Below are positions 52,322 through 60,755 of a DNA stretch of 64,000 nucleotides, piece by piece; position 1 is the first letter of the stretch, and each line of letters begins with the position of its first letter. The position numbers and the translations under genes are program-made. The notes beneath the pieces were generated by a model, which had not been told where the DNA came from, ran no database searches, and saw nothing but the letters and a program-made list of their open reading frames with translations. The stretch lies in NCBI RefSeq assembly GCF_001898115.1, contig NZ_MKSQ01000014.1, positions 258,109-322,108 of the forward strand. The letters run 5' to 3'. Source of the DNA: Allobosea sp. 67-29 (GTDB lineage Bacteria; Pseudomonadota; Alphaproteobacteria; Rhizobiales; Beijerinckiaceae).

Positions 52322-52359
52322 GGCGAGGTCCTTCGGGGAAGCGAGGAAAGCAATCAGGA

Positions 52360-53076
52360 TCAGGGAAGCTGTGTGACGGGCTGCTCGACGACCGACGTGC
52401 CCGGCGCCACGCGGCTCCGGTCGGCCTTCAGGCGCCGTTCGAGCCAGCGTCCGAACCCGCTCAGCGTCGAGCAGATGATGAAGTAGATCAGCAGCACCGC
52501 GCCATAGACGGTGAAGGCCGGATTCCAGCCTTCCATCATCGTCGTCCGCTCGACGATGATCTGGCCGACCTTGAAGAACTCCGTCACCCCGACGAGCGCG
52601 CCGAGCGACGTGGCCTGCACGAGCAGCGTCAACAGTCCGACGAAGGGCGGCAGGATCGAGCGCAGCGCCTGCGGGCCGGCGATGAAGAGGTAGACTTCCC
52701 ACCCTTTCAGGCCGAGCGCGGCCGCGCTTTGCCACTGGTGCTTGGGCACGGCGTTGAGGCCGGCCCGGACGATCTCCGTGCCGTTGGCGCTGCCCCAGAG
52801 CGAGAGGCCGACCGTGACCGCGGCGAAGGGCGAGAGCTCAAGGCCGAAGAGCGGCGCGACGAAGAACACGAAGAAGATGTTCACGATCAGCGGGATGTCG
52901 CGGAACAGCTCGACATAGATCTTCACGGCGATCCGCAGCCAGGCGAAGCGCAGGGTCGCCAGCGTTCCCAGCATGAAGGCGATCAGGGTCGAGAAAAACA
53001 GCGTCGCCAGCGCCAGCGAGAGCGTCATGCCGATGCCCTGAAGGATGAAGGGCAGGTTCTTGATCAGGAGTTCCAT
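52360..53076 (-). CDS. Polar amino acid ABC importer permease (HisM type)
   Basis: 238 residues, about five helices; VELFRDIPLIVNIFFVFFVAP and the EAA region WQSAAALGLKGWEVYLFIAGPQALRSILPPF. Forms a heterodimer with the permease encoded ten bases upstream. Hydrophilic C-terminal tail of about 30 residues. Confidence 0.9.
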   Translation of the reverse strand: MELLIKNLPFILQGIGMTLSLALATLFFSTLIAFMLGTLATLRFAWLRIAVKIYVELFRDIPLIVNIFFVFFVAPLFGLELSPFAAVTVGLSLWGSANGTEIVRAGLNAVPKHQWQSAAALGLKGWEVYLFIAGPQALRSILPPFVGLLTLLVQATSLGALVGVTEFFKVGQIIVERTTMMEGWNPAFTVYGAVLLIYFIICSTLSGFGRWLERRLKADRSRVAPGTSVVEQPVTQLP

Positions 53077-53086
53077 TGCCCCGCTC

Positions 53087-53749
53087 TCAGGTCCGGAACG
53101 GCGTGTTCAGCCGGTATTCGAGCCGGCTGGCGAAGAAGGAGAGCGTGAGGACGAGCGCGAGATAGATCACGCAGATCGCGGCGAACATCTCGATCGTCCT
53201 GAAATCCATGGAGATGCGGTCGATCGCGACGAAGGTCAGCTCGGCCAGCCCGATCGCCTGCAGATAGGAGGAGTTCTTGAGCAGCGAGATTGAGGTGTTC
53301 AGCATGGACGGCAGCCCGACGCGAACCGCCATCGGTGCGGCGACCAGCCGGAAGAAGCGCCAGGGCGAGAGACCGAGTGAGAAGGCCGCCTCCCGCAACC
53401 CCTTGCCGACCGTCTCGAGGCCACCGCGAATGTTCTCGATCTGGTAGGCGCCGGCCCAGAGCGTTAGGCTCAGCACGCCCGACCAGAACAGCGAGAGCCT
53501 CAATCCCAGCCCCGGCAGGCCATAGAAGATGAAGAAGAGCTGAGCGAGCAGGGGGGTGTTGCGGATGACCTCCACATAACCCACGACGACCTTGTCGAGC
53601 ACTGGCACCTGCAGAACGCGAACAGCCGCGCCGCAGAGCCCCACCGCGATCGAAAGCACGATCGACAGAGCACTGACCTGAATAGTCAGCCACAGGCCAC
53701 GCATCAGCGCCGGCCACTGGGCCGCAAGATAACCGAAGTCGAATTCCAT
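53087..53749 (-). CDS. Polar amino acid ABC importer permease (HisQ type)
   Basis: 220 residues, five helices; VEVIRNTPLLAQLFFIFYGLP and REAAFSLGLSPWRFFRLVAAPMAVRVGLP. It follows the binding protein gene after a 72-base gap that contains a strong hairpin. Confidence 0.9.
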   Translation of the reverse strand: MEFDFGYLAAQWPALMRGLWLTIQVSALSIVLSIAVGLCGAAVRVLQVPVLDKVVVGYVEVIRNTPLLAQLFFIFYGLPGLGLRLSLFWSGVLSLTLWAGAYQIENIRGGLETVGKGLREAAFSLGLSPWRFFRLVAAPMAVRVGLPSMLNTSISLLKNSSYLQAIGLAELTFVAIDRISMDFRTIEMFAAICVIYLALVLTLSFFASRLEYRLNTPFRT

Positions 53750-53779
53750 GGTCGCGCCGGCCTCTAGATCGAGGGAGGA

Positions 53780-53805
53780 GCCGGAGGCGGTTTCCCGCCT
53801 CCGGC
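53780..53805 (-). promoter_or_regulatory. Strong intercistronic hairpin after the binding protein gene
   Basis: Perfect 11-bp stem GCCGGAGGCGG/CCGCCTCCGGC with a 4-base loop, between the binding-protein stop (53822) and the first permease (53749). No T run follows on the transcribed strand. It could act as a partial terminator or stabiliser that raises binding-protein level over the membrane subunits. Confidence 0.6.
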
Positions 53806-53821
53806 CATCTAAGGATTCGGT

Positions 53822-54661
53822 TCAGCGCGCCGTCGGCTTCGGCTTGGTGAAGGCGTCGGTGTAGAAGGGGCGGATCTCGGCCGGGATCCACTTCTCGACC
53901 CATTTCGCGTAGAGGCCTTCGGCCTTCATCCGGTCGAGCGCGGCATCGACATAGGCCAACCAGGCCGCCTCGTTCTTGCGGACGCCCACCGCCGCGTCGG
54001 AGATGGCGAAGGGCTCGCCGACGAGGCGCAGGGAGGGGTCCTTGGCCGCGATGACGATCAGCGTGGCCGCGTCATGGGTATAGGCGTCGCCGCGGCCCTG
54101 CTTGAGCGACTGGAGCGCGTCGGAGGCCGTATTGAGCCGCAGGCTCTCGACCTTCGGCATGGTGTCCTCGAACCATTTCGCCTGGGTCGAGCCCTTCAGC
54201 ATGATCACGGTCTTGCCGGCGACGTCGTCGAGCTTCTTGATCGGGCTGTCCTTGGCGACGAGCATGTCCGACCCGCCCCAGCGATAGGGCTTGGAGAAGT
54301 CCACGACGCGGGCGCGCTCCGGCGTCACGCCCAGCGTGGCGATGAGCAGATCGACCTTCTTACCGTTGAGCTGCGGAATCCGGTTTTCGGCGGTGACGCA
54401 GGTCAGCTCGATCTTGTCGGCCGAGCCGAAGGCCCAGGTTGCGATCTGGATCGCCATGTCAGTCTCGACCCCGGCGAACTTGCCGGTTTCGTCCTTGTAG
54501 CCATAGGGCGGCTGGTCGCAGCGGACTCCGGCTTTGAGCAGGCCAGCGGACTTGATCGCTTCGGGAAGCGGAGGCAGGCTCTGAGCCTCGGCATGAAAGG
54601 CAAAGCCGAGGCCGGCGAGCGCCGACAGGGCCATGCGGCCGGCGGAAATGGTCTTGGTCAT
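53822..54661 (-). CDS. Periplasmic amino acid-type binding protein (family 3)
   Basis: 279 residues with a Sec signal (MTKTISAGRMALSALAGLGFAFHAEAQ). Family 3 hallmarks: LLKAGVRCDQPPYGYKDETGKFAGVETDMA and LNGKKVDLLIATLGVTPERARVVDFSKPY. ATG 54661 overlaps the PLP-enzyme stop (ATGA). Receptor of the importer at 50-53.7 kb. Confidence 0.9.
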   Translation of the reverse strand: MTKTISAGRMALSALAGLGFAFHAEAQSLPPLPEAIKSAGLLKAGVRCDQPPYGYKDETGKFAGVETDMAIQIATWAFGSADKIELTCVTAENRIPQLNGKKVDLLIATLGVTPERARVVDFSKPYRWGGSDMLVAKDSPIKKLDDVAGKTVIMLKGSTQAKWFEDTMPKVESLRLNTASDALQSLKQGRGDAYTHDAATLIVIAAKDPSLRLVGEPFAISDAAVGVRKNEAAWLAYVDAALDRMKAEGLYAKWVEKWIPAEIRPFYTDAFTKPKPTAR

Positions 54662-55866
54662 CCGTTGTCCCTCTGTTGGACCGATGTTTCGGTTCTCGGT
54701 GGCAGAAAGCCGGGCATTGCCGGCGGTGCGGCGGCCTGAGGCCGCTCGTCGGTGTGAGGCCGTGGGTCCAAATCGTGAGCGCCGGGATCGCGGAGGCCGG
54801 AGCCGGTCAGAACCAGGGTGACGTGGCGCCCGGCGAGACATCCGTCGCGGGCCATCGCCTCCAAGGCTGTCAGTCCTGCGGCAGCGGAGAGTTCGGCGTG
54901 GAGACCGCAGGCTGCCAGCGCCGCCTGAGCCTGGCGGGCCGCCGTGTCGTCGACGGGAACGGCAAGCCCGCCGGTCGCTCGCAGGGCGGCGAGCGCCTGA
55001 AAGGTAACTGTCTCGCCCGCGGTCGAAACCTGGGCGGTGTGCCCCTCGTACCGTAAGCGATAGTCCTCGCCAGCCATCACGCGGGCGAGCCGGGGAAAGG
55101 GCTCGACGGCGATCAGCCGGGGCGGGATACCGCCGATCTCTTCGAAACCGAGCCGGAGGCCGGAGAGAAGATCGCCGCGTGAACTCGGCACGACGATGAT
55201 GTCCGGCCGCTCGGAGCCGGAGAGTTCGGCGGAGAGCGTCTTGTAGCCCTCGATGCCGAATGGGTCGGTGCCGATGGCCGGAAGACGGTAATTGGTGGCG
55301 GCGAAGGCGCCTTCGGTGACGCGGTGCGCCAGATGCTCCCAGCGTCCCAGGCTGTCGGGGGCCTCGACCAGTCGCGCGCCATGAGCTGCGATAGCGCGGC
55401 GATAGGACGGCGCCAGTGCTGCCGTAACGGCGATCTCGGTGGGGAGTCCGGCACGGGCCGCATAGGCCGCAATCGACAGGCCGCCATTGCCGCTCGACGC
55501 GGCCACGACAAGTGGAACGTTGCAGGATAGGGCGCGGGCGATGAGCCGAGCGCTCATCCGGTCCTTGTGTGAGCCGGTCGGGTTGCACCATTCCAGCTTC
55601 GCCGTCAGCCGGCCGACCTTCATCGTCTGTGCCAAGGTCGGCAGTTCGACGCAGCGGGTCCCACCTTCGCCGAGCTCCAGGGTCTCGGGCAGGCGGATCC
55701 CCCTGCTTCGGTCGGCGTAGACGAGTTTCAGGTTCGAGGCGTGGCCCTCGCTGGCACAGCGGGGGCACCCGGCGGCATACGTCTCGACAGGCCAAGCAGC
55801 GTCGCAGCGCAGGCAGATCATCCCGCTCGGAACAGTCGTCGCTACGATGGGGTGCGCGCTGGACAT
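54658..55866 (-). CDS. Threonine synthase-like PLP-dependent (fold type II) lyase
   Basis: 402 residues. An N-terminal zinc-ribbon-like CLRC...CPRC (Cys18, 21, 34, 37) precedes the PLP domain, a threonine synthase-type feature. The PLP Lys is Lys101 in NPTGSHKDRM; the phosphate loop is SSGNGGLS. First gene of the operon. The fold-II family does beta-elimination/replacement on amino acids (threonine synthase, threonine dehydratase, diaminopropionate ammonia-lyase). With the ArgH-like lyase and amino acid importer it is probably catabolic. No ribosome site precedes ATG 55866; a TTG start at 55902 would cover a palindrome. Confidence 0.83.
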   Translation of the reverse strand: MSSAHPIVATTVPSGMICLRCDAAWPVETYAAGCPRCASEGHASNLKLVYADRSRGIRLPETLELGEGGTRCVELPTLAQTMKVGRLTAKLEWCNPTGSHKDRMSARLIARALSCNVPLVVAASSGNGGLSIAAYAARAGLPTEIAVTAALAPSYRRAIAAHGARLVEAPDSLGRWEHLAHRVTEGAFAATNYRLPAIGTDPFGIEGYKTLSAELSGSERPDIIVVPSSRGDLLSGLRLGFEEIGGIPPRLIAVEPFPRLARVMAGEDYRLRYEGHTAQVSTAGETVTFQALAALRATGGLAVPVDDTAARQAQAALAACGLHAELSAAAGLTALEAMARDGCLAGRHVTLVLTGSGLRDPGAHDLDPRPHTDERPQAAAPPAMPGFLPPRTETSVQQRDNG

Positions 55867-55886
55867 GGACAAAAGTATTGCGACCG

Positions 55887-55898
55887 CCAGATATCTGG
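55887..55898. promoter_or_regulatory. Palindrome in the LysR/PLP-enzyme divergent promoter
   Basis: Perfect 12-base palindrome CCAGATATCTGG in the 81-base gap between the LysR start (55948) and the PLP-enzyme start (55866). LysR sites are AT-cored dyads of similar size, so it is a candidate activator-binding site. Confidence 0.45.
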
Positions 55899-55947
55899 TC
55901 AAATCTCAGTTTTTTAGCCTTCTATTCACCTGTGATATGGGGTCAGC

Positions 55948-56877
55948 ATGAATCTTCGGCACGTGGATGCCTTCCGAACCATCATGTTGCGGGGCTCGAT
56001 GACGGCGGCGGCGCAGGAGTTGCGGACGTCGCAGCCCAGCATCAGCCGTCTGATCGGAGAACTGGAGACGGAGATCGATCTCAGGTTGTTCGAGCGTCGG
56101 GCCGGCCGGTTGCGTCCGACACCGGAGGGTCTCGCCTTCTACCGGGAGGTCGAGCGCAGCTTCACTGGCCTCGAAAACTTGACCTCTGCGGCGCGCGATA
56201 TCCGCGCCTTCGGCACGGGGCGGCTGCGCATCGCCGCCATGCCCGTGATGGCGCTTGGGTTCATCCCGCGCTGCATCCGCAAGTTCAAGGAGCGCTTTCC
56301 GCGCGCCATCATCTCGCTGCAGATGGGCAATGACGGCACGGTGACGCGCTGGATGTCCTCGTCCTATTGCGACATTGGCTTCGTCGCCAACGTCATCGAC
56401 ATTCCGCAGGTCGAGCATCAACCTCTCTACGCCGTGCCCGGTGTCTGCGCATTGCCTCCGTCCCATCGACTGGCGTCGCACGATACCATCTATGCGAGAG
56501 ATCTCGATGGTGAGGCATTCATCTCGCTCTCCCTAGAGGATGGTGCGCGAACGCGTGTCGACCGGGCGTTTGATGATGCCGGGGTGCGCCGCCAGATGAC
56601 GTTGGAGACGCCCTTCAGTGCGGCGATCTGCGCTCTCGTGGAGCAAGGCCTCGGCCTGGGGCTCGTAAACCCCATCGCGGCGGACGACTACCGGCACGCC
56701 GAGATCGTCTTCAGGCCCTTCCGACCGCAGGTGATGTTCCACGGGCACGCGATGTTCCCGAGCCGCAATCGCGAGGATCCACTGGTTGAGGGCTTCTTGT
56801 CGGTGGTCCGGGAGGAACTCGCCGGCTATCAGCGCCCGCTGGTCGAGGGTCGAAAGAGCGCTAGCAACGGTAGATAA
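55948..56877 (+). CDS. LysR-family regulator of the lyase/importer operon
   Basis: 309 residues. HTH at the N-terminus (LRHVDAFRTIMLRGSMTAAAQELRTSQPSISRLIGELETEIDLRLFER), then the effector-binding domain (LRIAAMPVMALGFIPRCIRKFKERFPRAII). Similar LysR proteins control catabolism of amino acid-derived compounds (ooxR/octopine and occR types have MNLRHVDAFR-like starts). It is divergent from, and most likely activates, the eight-gene operon from 55866 to 48039. Confidence 0.88.
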   Translation: MNLRHVDAFRTIMLRGSMTAAAQELRTSQPSISRLIGELETEIDLRLFERRAGRLRPTPEGLAFYREVERSFTGLENLTSAARDIRAFGTGRLRIAAMPVMALGFIPRCIRKFKERFPRAIISLQMGNDGTVTRWMSSSYCDIGFVANVIDIPQVEHQPLYAVPGVCALPPSHRLASHDTIYARDLDGEAFISLSLEDGARTRVDRAFDDAGVRRQMTLETPFSAAICALVEQGLGLGLVNPIAADDYRHAEIVFRPFRPQVMFHGHAMFPSRNREDPLVEGFLSVVREELAGYQRPLVEGRKSASNGR

Positions 56878-57006
56878 GTGTCTTGGGCTCAGCCGCGCGG
56901 CAGAGCGGCTCAGCCATGGCGATCCGGTGAGATCGCAAATTGGACGTCGGCCACGCCTCGCAACTCGGCAACAGCCAATAGCTGCCATCTACGCGATAGC
57001 GCCAAC

Positions 57007-57040
57007 TCCGGACATTGGCTTGTTGCCGGAGAACGGACAT
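57007..57040. repeat. Dispersed short repeat, copy D
   Basis: CCGGACATTGGCTTGTTGCC then GGAGAACGGACATT; diverged but aligned blocks. In the 56878-57265 gap, which otherwise has no gene. Confidence 0.45.
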
Positions 57041-57265
57041 TCCGTGAGCAGCGCTTCCGGCGCCAAACTCCGCCTTCCCAGCCAACTGCCTCGCGCAGAG
57101 GAGGCGAAGGCGCTTTGCTCCGGTAACGAAGTTAAGGTGGACAAATCGGTAGGGTTCGCCTGCGAGCTATGTTACCTTACGGAATCGTTAACTTCGCCCA
57201 AATCGGGCATGCGTTGGTGACGACGCCCAGTTCGCAATTGACGGCGTTTGCTGCGGACGAATGCC

Positions 57266-57850
57266 ATGAAGGTCATCAGACGGCGTCTGGTCGCGGTTGC
57301 CGCGTTGCTCATGATACCCGTGACCTTTGAAGCTCAGGCACGCGACGAGACGATCGAACGCCTGCGCCTCGGCTCAGGCTTCGAGATCGTCATCGGTGAC
57401 AGGCAGCCTGATCCGGGAGGACGGCTGCTCGAGGCCCTCGCGATCTGGGTCGGTGCGAAGCTGGGGCAGCCGGTGCCCGCTGCGTTGCCTAGGCTGGTGT
57501 TCAGACCGAATAATCAAGTCGCTGCTTTGCGTCTCAAGCAATATGCGTCTGAGCTTGTACAGCAGCAGGGGCGGCCAAGCATCATCTCAATCTACGACGC
57601 TCGTGAGAGAGTTATCTACATAGAAGAATCATGGACCGGTGCAACGGCAGCGGATTTGTCCGTTCTTGTTCACGAGCTGGTTCATCACTTCCAGGAGGCG
57701 CATCCGACCAAATTTGAGTGTGATGCAGCGCGCGAGGCGAAGGCCTTCGAGTTGCAAGAAAAGTGGCTGAGATTATTCGGGGAATCTCTTGAAGAGGACT
57801 TCCAGATCGATCCGTTCACACTGCTAGTCAGGACTTCCTGCGGAATGTAG
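57266..57850 (+). CDS. Secreted protein with an HExxH metallopeptidase-like motif
   Basis: 194 residues with a signal peptide (KVIRRRLVAVAALLMIPVTFEAQA). The motif LVHELVHHFQ (HELVH, residues 136-140) resembles a zinc-metallopeptidase active site; a glutamate-rich helix follows (CDAAREAKAFELQ), where the third ligand would be expected. Cys152 and Cys192 could form a disulfide. No other domain. It lies alone, with no gene on either side for over 200 bases. Similar small HExxH proteins of unknown function occur in alphaproteobacteria; whether it is catalytic is unknown. TTG 57248 is an alternative start. Confidence 0.75.
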   Translation: MKVIRRRLVAVAALLMIPVTFEAQARDETIERLRLGSGFEIVIGDRQPDPGGRLLEALAIWVGAKLGQPVPAALPRLVFRPNNQVAALRLKQYASELVQQQGRPSIISIYDARERVIYIEESWTGATAADLSVLVHELVHHFQEAHPTKFECDAAREAKAFELQEKWLRLFGESLEEDFQIDPFTLLVRTSCGM

Positions 57851-57906
57851 GTTTCAACCGAGCCGAACGCCGTCAATCGGCTTGCTCGCCCTTCGGCTTA
57901 GCGCCA

Positions 57907-57948
57907 CAAGCGGACCTTGACGACTTGCCCAGAAGCAGACGCGAGCGG
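57907..57948. repeat. Dispersed short repeat, copy E
   Basis: CAAGCGGACCTTGACGACTTGCC followed by CAGAAGCAGACGCGAGCGG, closest to copies A and C. Confidence 0.6.
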
Positions 57949-58112
57949 TTCTGGTGCGAGGTCCCATGTTGCGCCCACAGGGGACGTCAGCGTCTTGCCC
58001 GAGACTTGATAATCAACCCGGGAAAGCCACTCTGGCCGTCGATCGCGGCAAGAACATCCAAAGCGCCCGATGGCAACGCAACCGTAAACTCCACTTCTGC
58101 AAGCCACCCCCT

Positions 58113-58580
58113 TCATGGGATGACCACCTCCGCCACCAAACCACCGCCAGTGCGGTTGGAGAGCCTGACCGACCCGCCGATGGTCGCGGCCAGTTGCTGG
58201 GCGATGGCGAGGCCGAGCCCGGTACCGCCGGTCTCGCGGTTGCGCGACCGTTCCAAACGGAAGAAGGGCTGCATGGCGGCGGCCAGCATCTCCTCCGGAA
58301 TGCCGGGGCCGCGGTCCAGCACTGTGATTGCGATGGCGCCGTCCTCTCTTCGTTCCACGTCGATTTCTGCTGCGCCCGCGAATTTCAGGGCGTTGTCGAT
58401 GAAATTCGACAGGATGCGCCGCAGCGCATCCGGTTTGGTGGAAGCGACCCCATCGATCCGGCCTCCAGCCGAGACCGCCTTGCCGGTATCCTGATAATCA
58501 TAGGCGATGCTGTCGATGAAGGAGGCCAGGTCGATCCGCGTCTTCTTCTCGCCGTTGCTGTGGGCGCTGCGGGCCTCGAT
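58113..58580 (-). pseudogene. 5'-truncated sensor histidine kinase (ATPase domain only)
   Basis: Leftward frame with HATPase_c features: N box LSNFIDNALKFAG, D box DRGPGIPEEML, G box GGTGLGLAIAQQLA, ending at TGA 58113. The frame begins abruptly near KTRIDLASFIDSIAYD; the DHp phospho-His domain and sensor part are absent, replaced by DNA that on the other strand codes for a LysR remnant. It cannot function as a kinase alone. Confidence 0.8.
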
Positions 58581-58589
58581 GTGGCATTG

Positions 58590-59231
58590 CTGGCACGAAT
58601 CTTCACCATTCGTGCCAGCGAGGGCTTCATCGCGTTGTTCTGCGCGCCCCTGATCACGGCGATCACGGAGGCCGCGCCGCAAGTCAGACTGCGCTTCGCT
58701 CCGAAGCCCGGGAAGGATGCCGCACCATTGCGGGACGGCGAGGTCGACCTCGAATTCGGCGTGCTCGGAGCCTTCGCCCCCGAAATCCGCGCGCAGCTCG
58801 TCTTCCGCGACCGCTTCGTCGGTGTGGCACGGGCCGGACATCCGCTGTTCGACGGGCCTCTGTCGCCGCAACGCTATGCAGCGTGCCGGCACGTCGTGGC
58901 CTCCCGCCGCGGCGTCTTCACCGGCCCCGTCGACGAGGCACTGGTCGAGTTCGGTCTTGAGCGCAATGTCGTCGCAGTGGTGCCGGGCTTCCCGGACGCA
59001 CTCACGGCCGCCAGCCATTCGGATCTGGTCGCTCTCGTTCCTGCGTCTTGCGTCGGTCGCGACGAGGCTGCCAGGCGGAAACTGGTGGCCTTCGATCTGC
59101 CGGTGCGGACGCCCGAGATCGCGGTCTCGGCCATGTGGCACCCCCGCATGGAGGCAGACCCGGCCCATCGCTGGATGCGGGAGGCCATGATCGCGGCATG
59201 CCGGGACGCTGTCGCGACCTTGCGGGAATAG
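58590..59231 (+). pseudogene. 5'-truncated LysR-family regulator (effector domain only)
   Basis: Rightward frame from about LARIFTIRASEGFIALFCAPL through FAPKPGKDAAPLRDGEVDLEFGVLG to DAVATLRE: the two-lobe substrate-binding domain of a LysR protein, with no HTH. Upstream of 58590 this frame merely traverses the antisense of the histidine kinase remnant. Both genes lost their 5' ends at the same junction near 58560-58590. Confidence 0.8.
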
Positions 59232-59239
59232 CGGCTGTC

Positions 59240-59650
59240 TCAGGCCGATGGCGGCGTCGCCGCAGGATCCATCCAGACCGCTTCCCAAAGATGGCCGTCA
59301 GGATCGACGAAGCTCCGGTTGTACATGAAGCCGAGATCCTGCCTCGGATTGATGTCGGCGATGCCGCCACGGCTCGCCACCGCGCCATTCATCCGATCGA
59401 CGTCTTCGCGGCTCTCGCAGGAAAGCGCGAGCATCACCTCGCTCGCAGTGGCCGGCGGAATCGGGCGGGTGGTGAAGCCCTGCCATTTGGCATGGGTGAG
59501 CAGCATCACATGGATGGTCTCGCTCCAGACCATGCATGCCGAACCGTCGTCGCTGAACTGGGGATTGTTGACGAACCCCAGCGCTTCATAGAACGCTTGG
59601 GCGCGCGCGAGCTCGGTGACGGGCAGGCTCACGAAAATCATCCTGGTCAT
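59240..59650 (-). CDS. VOC/glyoxalase superfamily protein
   Basis: 136 residues. MIFVSLPVTELARAQAFYEALGFVNN at the start and FVDPDGHLWEAVWM at the end are the beta-alpha-beta modules of the vicinal-oxygen-chelate fold. GAAGGAG precedes ATG 59650. Related proteins include lactoylglutathione lyase homologues and antibiotic-binding proteins; no specific activity can be assigned. Confidence 0.88.
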   Translation of the reverse strand: MTRMIFVSLPVTELARAQAFYEALGFVNNPQFSDDGSACMVWSETIHVMLLTHAKWQGFTTRPIPPATASEVMLALSCESREDVDRMNGAVASRGGIADINPRQDLGFMYNRSFVDPDGHLWEAVWMDPAATPPSA

Positions 59651-59797
59651 TTCATCACTCCTTCGAGGCAGGCGGGCTCGCCCCCTCTGTCCAAGCTGCA
59701 CCGCGATGACCACCATCAGCGGTACTTGCCAGGGAGTGATAGGAGCGGGGCGGCGCTCGAACATTGATGTTTGGTAAGAAGTCGCTCCGGCCCTCGA

Positions 59798-60382
59798 TCA
59801 GCGGGTGTAGGCGATGGTGCGCCGCAGGCGACTGAGGCTTTCCGGCGTGATCCCCAGCCAGGCTGCGATGTAATGCTGCTTCAGCCGCCTGTGGAGCCCG
59901 GGCTCGCGGCGAATGAAGTCGCGGTAGCGCTTCATGGCGCTGTCGTGCCGGAACGAGATCTCGTCCGGTTCCTTGTCGATGATCCAGTGCTGCTCCATGT
60001 AGCGGATGTAGAAATCGGCGATGTCCGGGAAGGTGGCGACGAGAGCCCTGAAGGCGGCGAATTCGTATTCGAGAACGGTGCTGTCCTCGATCGCCGTGAT
60101 GGTGAAAGCGCTCGGCGCGCCCAGCAAGGTGGCGCTGACAGATGCCGCGATGCGGTTCTCGGGAAAGAAATACTTCACGATCATATCGCCGCCGGGCCCG
60201 ACATAATGCTGGTAAAACAGCCCCTCGACCACGAAGGCGTAGGTCGCCGGAATGTCTCCAGCCCTGATGAAGACCTCGTCCTTTCGGTATTGCCTGGGAC
60301 GCAGAAGGGTCGCCCAGGCGCTCTCGGCCGCCTGCGACAGGTCGGTGTAGGTCCGGATCTTCGCGAAAAAGGAATCCTTCAT
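59798..60382 (-). CDS. Crp/Fnr-type regulator with short HTH
   Basis: 194 residues. The cyclic nucleotide-binding-like barrel spans residues 10-120 (YRKDEVFIRAGDIPATYAFVVEGLFYQHYV, TVLEYEFAAFRALVATFPDIADFYIRYM), followed by a short HTH (HYIAAWLGITPESLSRLRR). This compact type is less usual in alphaproteobacteria than in Bacteroidetes. No FNR cysteines are present. Divergent from the SnoaL-like gene across a 373-base gap with no recognisable gene. Confidence 0.83.
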   Translation of the reverse strand: MKDSFFAKIRTYTDLSQAAESAWATLLRPRQYRKDEVFIRAGDIPATYAFVVEGLFYQHYVGPGGDMIVKYFFPENRIAASVSATLLGAPSAFTITAIEDSTVLEYEFAAFRALVATFPDIADFYIRYMEQHWIIDKEPDEISFRHDSAMKRYRDFIRREPGLHRRLKQHYIAAWLGITPESLSRLRRTIAYTR

Positions 60383-60755
60383 GGCCGTTCAGCCTGCAGG
60401 CTGGCTGCGGCAATCTCCGGCGGCACGCGACGCCAAAAGGCGGGTTGCGGCGCCCACTAGAACGCAAGCTTTCGAGCCCGTCTTCACGTTCATCCCCCGC
60501 AGGCTCGTCGCGTTCGATCATCGGACCGAAGCCCGCACTCCACTTTTCGGGCCGATGCCTCAGACCGGACACATATGCAACGATCCGACGCGGAAAACCA
60601 TCGGCTTCCCGCCTGGGCCGGAGGGACCATCCGTCTTTGTCTCGAGATGCGCGGCGCGCTGGGGCCGCCCGGAAAGCGGGTGGAGAGCCCCGCTGAACCA
60701 AGGTTTCCTCGCAGGCAGCAGCGGCCGCCTGGGCCGCCCCATTGCGAGGCCAGCC

